6,102 nucleotides of DNA, taken from positions 20,567 through 26,668 of the forward strand of contig PLQY01000107.1 of NCBI GenBank assembly GCA_003160265.1. Direction: 5' to 3'. Numbering within the stretch: position 1 is the first letter of the stretch; each line of letters begins with the position of its first letter. Positions 5,163-6,102 of the stretch are shown here, one piece after another. The translations under genes and the position numbers were made by a program. The notes below the pieces were generated by a model. That model had not been told where the DNA came from and made no database searches. It worked only from the letters and a program-made list of their open reading frames with translations. The DNA is from Peptococcaceae bacterium. GTDB lineage: Bacteria; Bacillota; DSM-12270; Thermacetogeniales; Thermacetogeniaceae.

Positions 5163-6031
5163 CACTTCTTGTGAGCATGCAGTTGCTTGCACCTGGCGCA
5201 TCCCGGGCAGCGGGTGATCCGCTCCCCGAATACCTGCTGGATCGTCTGCAGTGGGTCGCAGTCCCAGATCAGGTCCGAGACGTGAAAGGTGATCGACTGT
5301 GGCACCAGGGTGATCAGCATGCTGAGCAGATAGTCCTTGTAGTTGAATTCACCGTCGCTCACGGTAAACGAAGGCGTACGCAGGTGCTCGCTACGGATCA
5401 CCTCTCCGGCCTCGTCGCAGAGGAAGAACGTCCCCTCGGCGTTGATAAAGATATGCACCTCACCGATCTTGGGCTCCTGCATGTCAATAAAACAGCGCAA
5501 CAGCCTCACGAACTCCAGGTAATCCTTGGCCGCCATGAACTCCTGGCTGGTGCGCTTGACCATACGCTGCAACTGCTTCCAGTAGTCTTTGAGGCGGAAC
5601 CTGGCAAATCCCTCGATCATCAGCACCTGGGAGTCGGCCAGGTAGTCGTAAAGGCTCTGCAAGATCCGGTTTCTCCGGACGATCCGGAGCTTGTTCATGT
5701 TTTCGGCGTTGCGTTCGATCAGGTCCTCCCGGTCGCCTGCCGACCAGTAGTTGTAGCTTCTGGAAATAAACTCTTTGACGAAGTTCGATTCCACATGATT
5801 GACCAACAGGTCGGAGACCGCCTTCGCAACCGCGAAGCGGCAGGCAACCCCCTTTTCCCCCTGCCGTTTACCCCGCGGCACGTGCAGAATAAAAAAAGAC
5901 CAAGGAGGATTTACCGCTTCTTCCAACTCCAAGGCCAGGCCTTCACCGGTCAAAAAGTTCAGTTCCGCGTTCAACCTTTCCCGTATTTCATCAACATAAG
6001 CGATAGAGCCTATAACGATCTCAGAGGCCAA
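5162..6031 (-). CDS. ytxC: YtxC-family sporulation protein
   Basis: A 289-residue protein that I recognise as YtxC-like, a family found in endospore formers, reported with sporulation genes and of unknown biochemical role. Family-like parts are the EIRERLNAEL start, the central EGFARFRLKDYW and EFVRLLRCFIDMQEPK blocks and a C-terminal FGERI followed by CPGCARC (C275, C278, C281), a cysteine cluster that could bind metal. No signal peptide or membrane segment is seen. I place the start at TTG (6029..6031): GGAGGGG (6041..6047) lies 9 nt upstream, and the length fits the family (about 280). A GTG at 6038..6040 is too close to that ribosome binding site. The frame is open to 6097, but only through the palindromic repeat. 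The ytxC-thrS neighbourhood is common in Clostridia. Its own terminator follows. Confidence 0.8.
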   Translation of the reverse strand: MASEIVIGSIAYVDEIRERLNAELNFLTGEGLALELEEAVNPPWSFFILHVPRGKRQGEKGVACRFAVAKAVSDLLVNHVESNFVKEFISRSYNYWSAGDREDLIERNAENMNKLRIVRRNRILQSLYDYLADSQVLMIEGFARFRLKDYWKQLQRMVKRTSQEFMAAKDYLEFVRLLRCFIDMQEPKIGEVHIFINAEGTFFLCDEAGEVIRSEHLRTPSFTVSDGEFNYKDYLLSMLITLVPQSITFHVSDLIWDCDPLQTIQQVFGERITRCPGCARCKQLHAHKK

Positions 6032-6056
6032 AGAATACACCCCCTCCGTGGCGTTC

Positions 6057-6102
6057 AACTGGGTCTTGGCTTCAGTGGGTGATTGCTTTTCCCCCACTGA
6101 AG
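6057..6102. repeat. Palindromic repeat element, copy 2 (cut by window edge)
   Basis: Same orientation as copy 1 (offset 6041) with the same ATTGCTTTT loop (6082..6090). The inner stem is 6070..6081 against 6091..6102; the outer right arm lies beyond the window. It differs from copy 1 at only four of 46 positions, two of which (6076 and 6096) are paired partners and change together from A-T to T-A. Another change (6080) creates a mismatch near the loop. Relative to ytxC it is upstream, ending about 10 nt before the GGAGGGG ribosome binding site, so it would be part of the ytxC 5' leader or promoter region. Confidence 0.82.

Noticed and set aside
4898..6082. Plus-strand open frame of 394 codons opposite ytxC and the kinase remnant
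   Set aside because: It crosses a terminator, a palindrome and a recognisable minus-strand gene, and its translation shows no family features.
6032..6097. ytxC starting at GTG 6095..6097 or GTG 6038..6040
   Set aside because: The first runs through the palindromic repeat and would add residues absent from the family; the second directly abuts the ribosome binding site. TTG at 6029..6031 is properly spaced.
1..6102. CRISPR array, tRNA or rRNA genes, insertion sequence with transposase
   Set aside because: No regularly spaced repeats, cloverleaf, rRNA segments or transposase motifs were seen; the only dispersed repeat is the palindromic element at the two ends.

Overview
This window looks like chromosomal DNA from a fairly GC-rich, endospore-forming member of the Firmicutes (class Clostridia; a Desulfotomaculum/Pelotomaculum/Moorella-type organism is my best guess). 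The reasons are a YtxC-family sporulation protein next to thrS, a threonyl T-box leader, strong AGGAGG ribosome binding sites, sigma-A-type promoters and the order ytxC - thrS - infC - rpmI - rplT - SpoU methyltransferase. All recognised genes lie on the minus strand, so the window reads right to left.

Right end (6102 to about 5080): the edge cuts through a copy of a palindromic repeat just upstream of ytxC. The ytxC gene probably starts at TTG and ends in a perfect palindrome followed by an intrinsic terminator. Between that terminator and the thrS promoter (about 5080 to 4836) lies the decayed 3' end of a sensor histidine kinase: the last part of an HATPase domain, broken and without a 5' end.

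Middle (4802 to 2576): a consensus TTGACA-17-TATAAT promoter drives a threonine-specific T-box leader (specifier ACC, Stem III hairpin, T-box sequence, terminator) and then thrS, which is full length with all zinc and editing-site residues. Uncharged tRNA-Thr should therefore switch on threonyl-tRNA synthetase.

Left half (2512 to 96): an extended -10 promoter and a structured leader of about 180 nt with an intrinsic attenuator precede infC-rpmI-rplT, the same arrangement as the L20-controlled infC leader of Bacillus. infC appears to use the rare AUU start codon typical of IF3 genes. An unusually long 209-nt spacer separates rpmI from rplT. A strong terminator follows rplT, and a SpoU/TrmH-family RNA methyltransferase begins immediately after it. 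A second, complete copy of the palindromic repeat lies just beyond that gene.

The genes share a translation theme: tRNA charging, initiation, large-subunit assembly and RNA methylation. The least expected items are the two palindromic repeat copies with a compensatory base-pair change, the histidine kinase remnant, and a short duplicated motif that could link the post-rplT terminator to the methyltransferase start codon.
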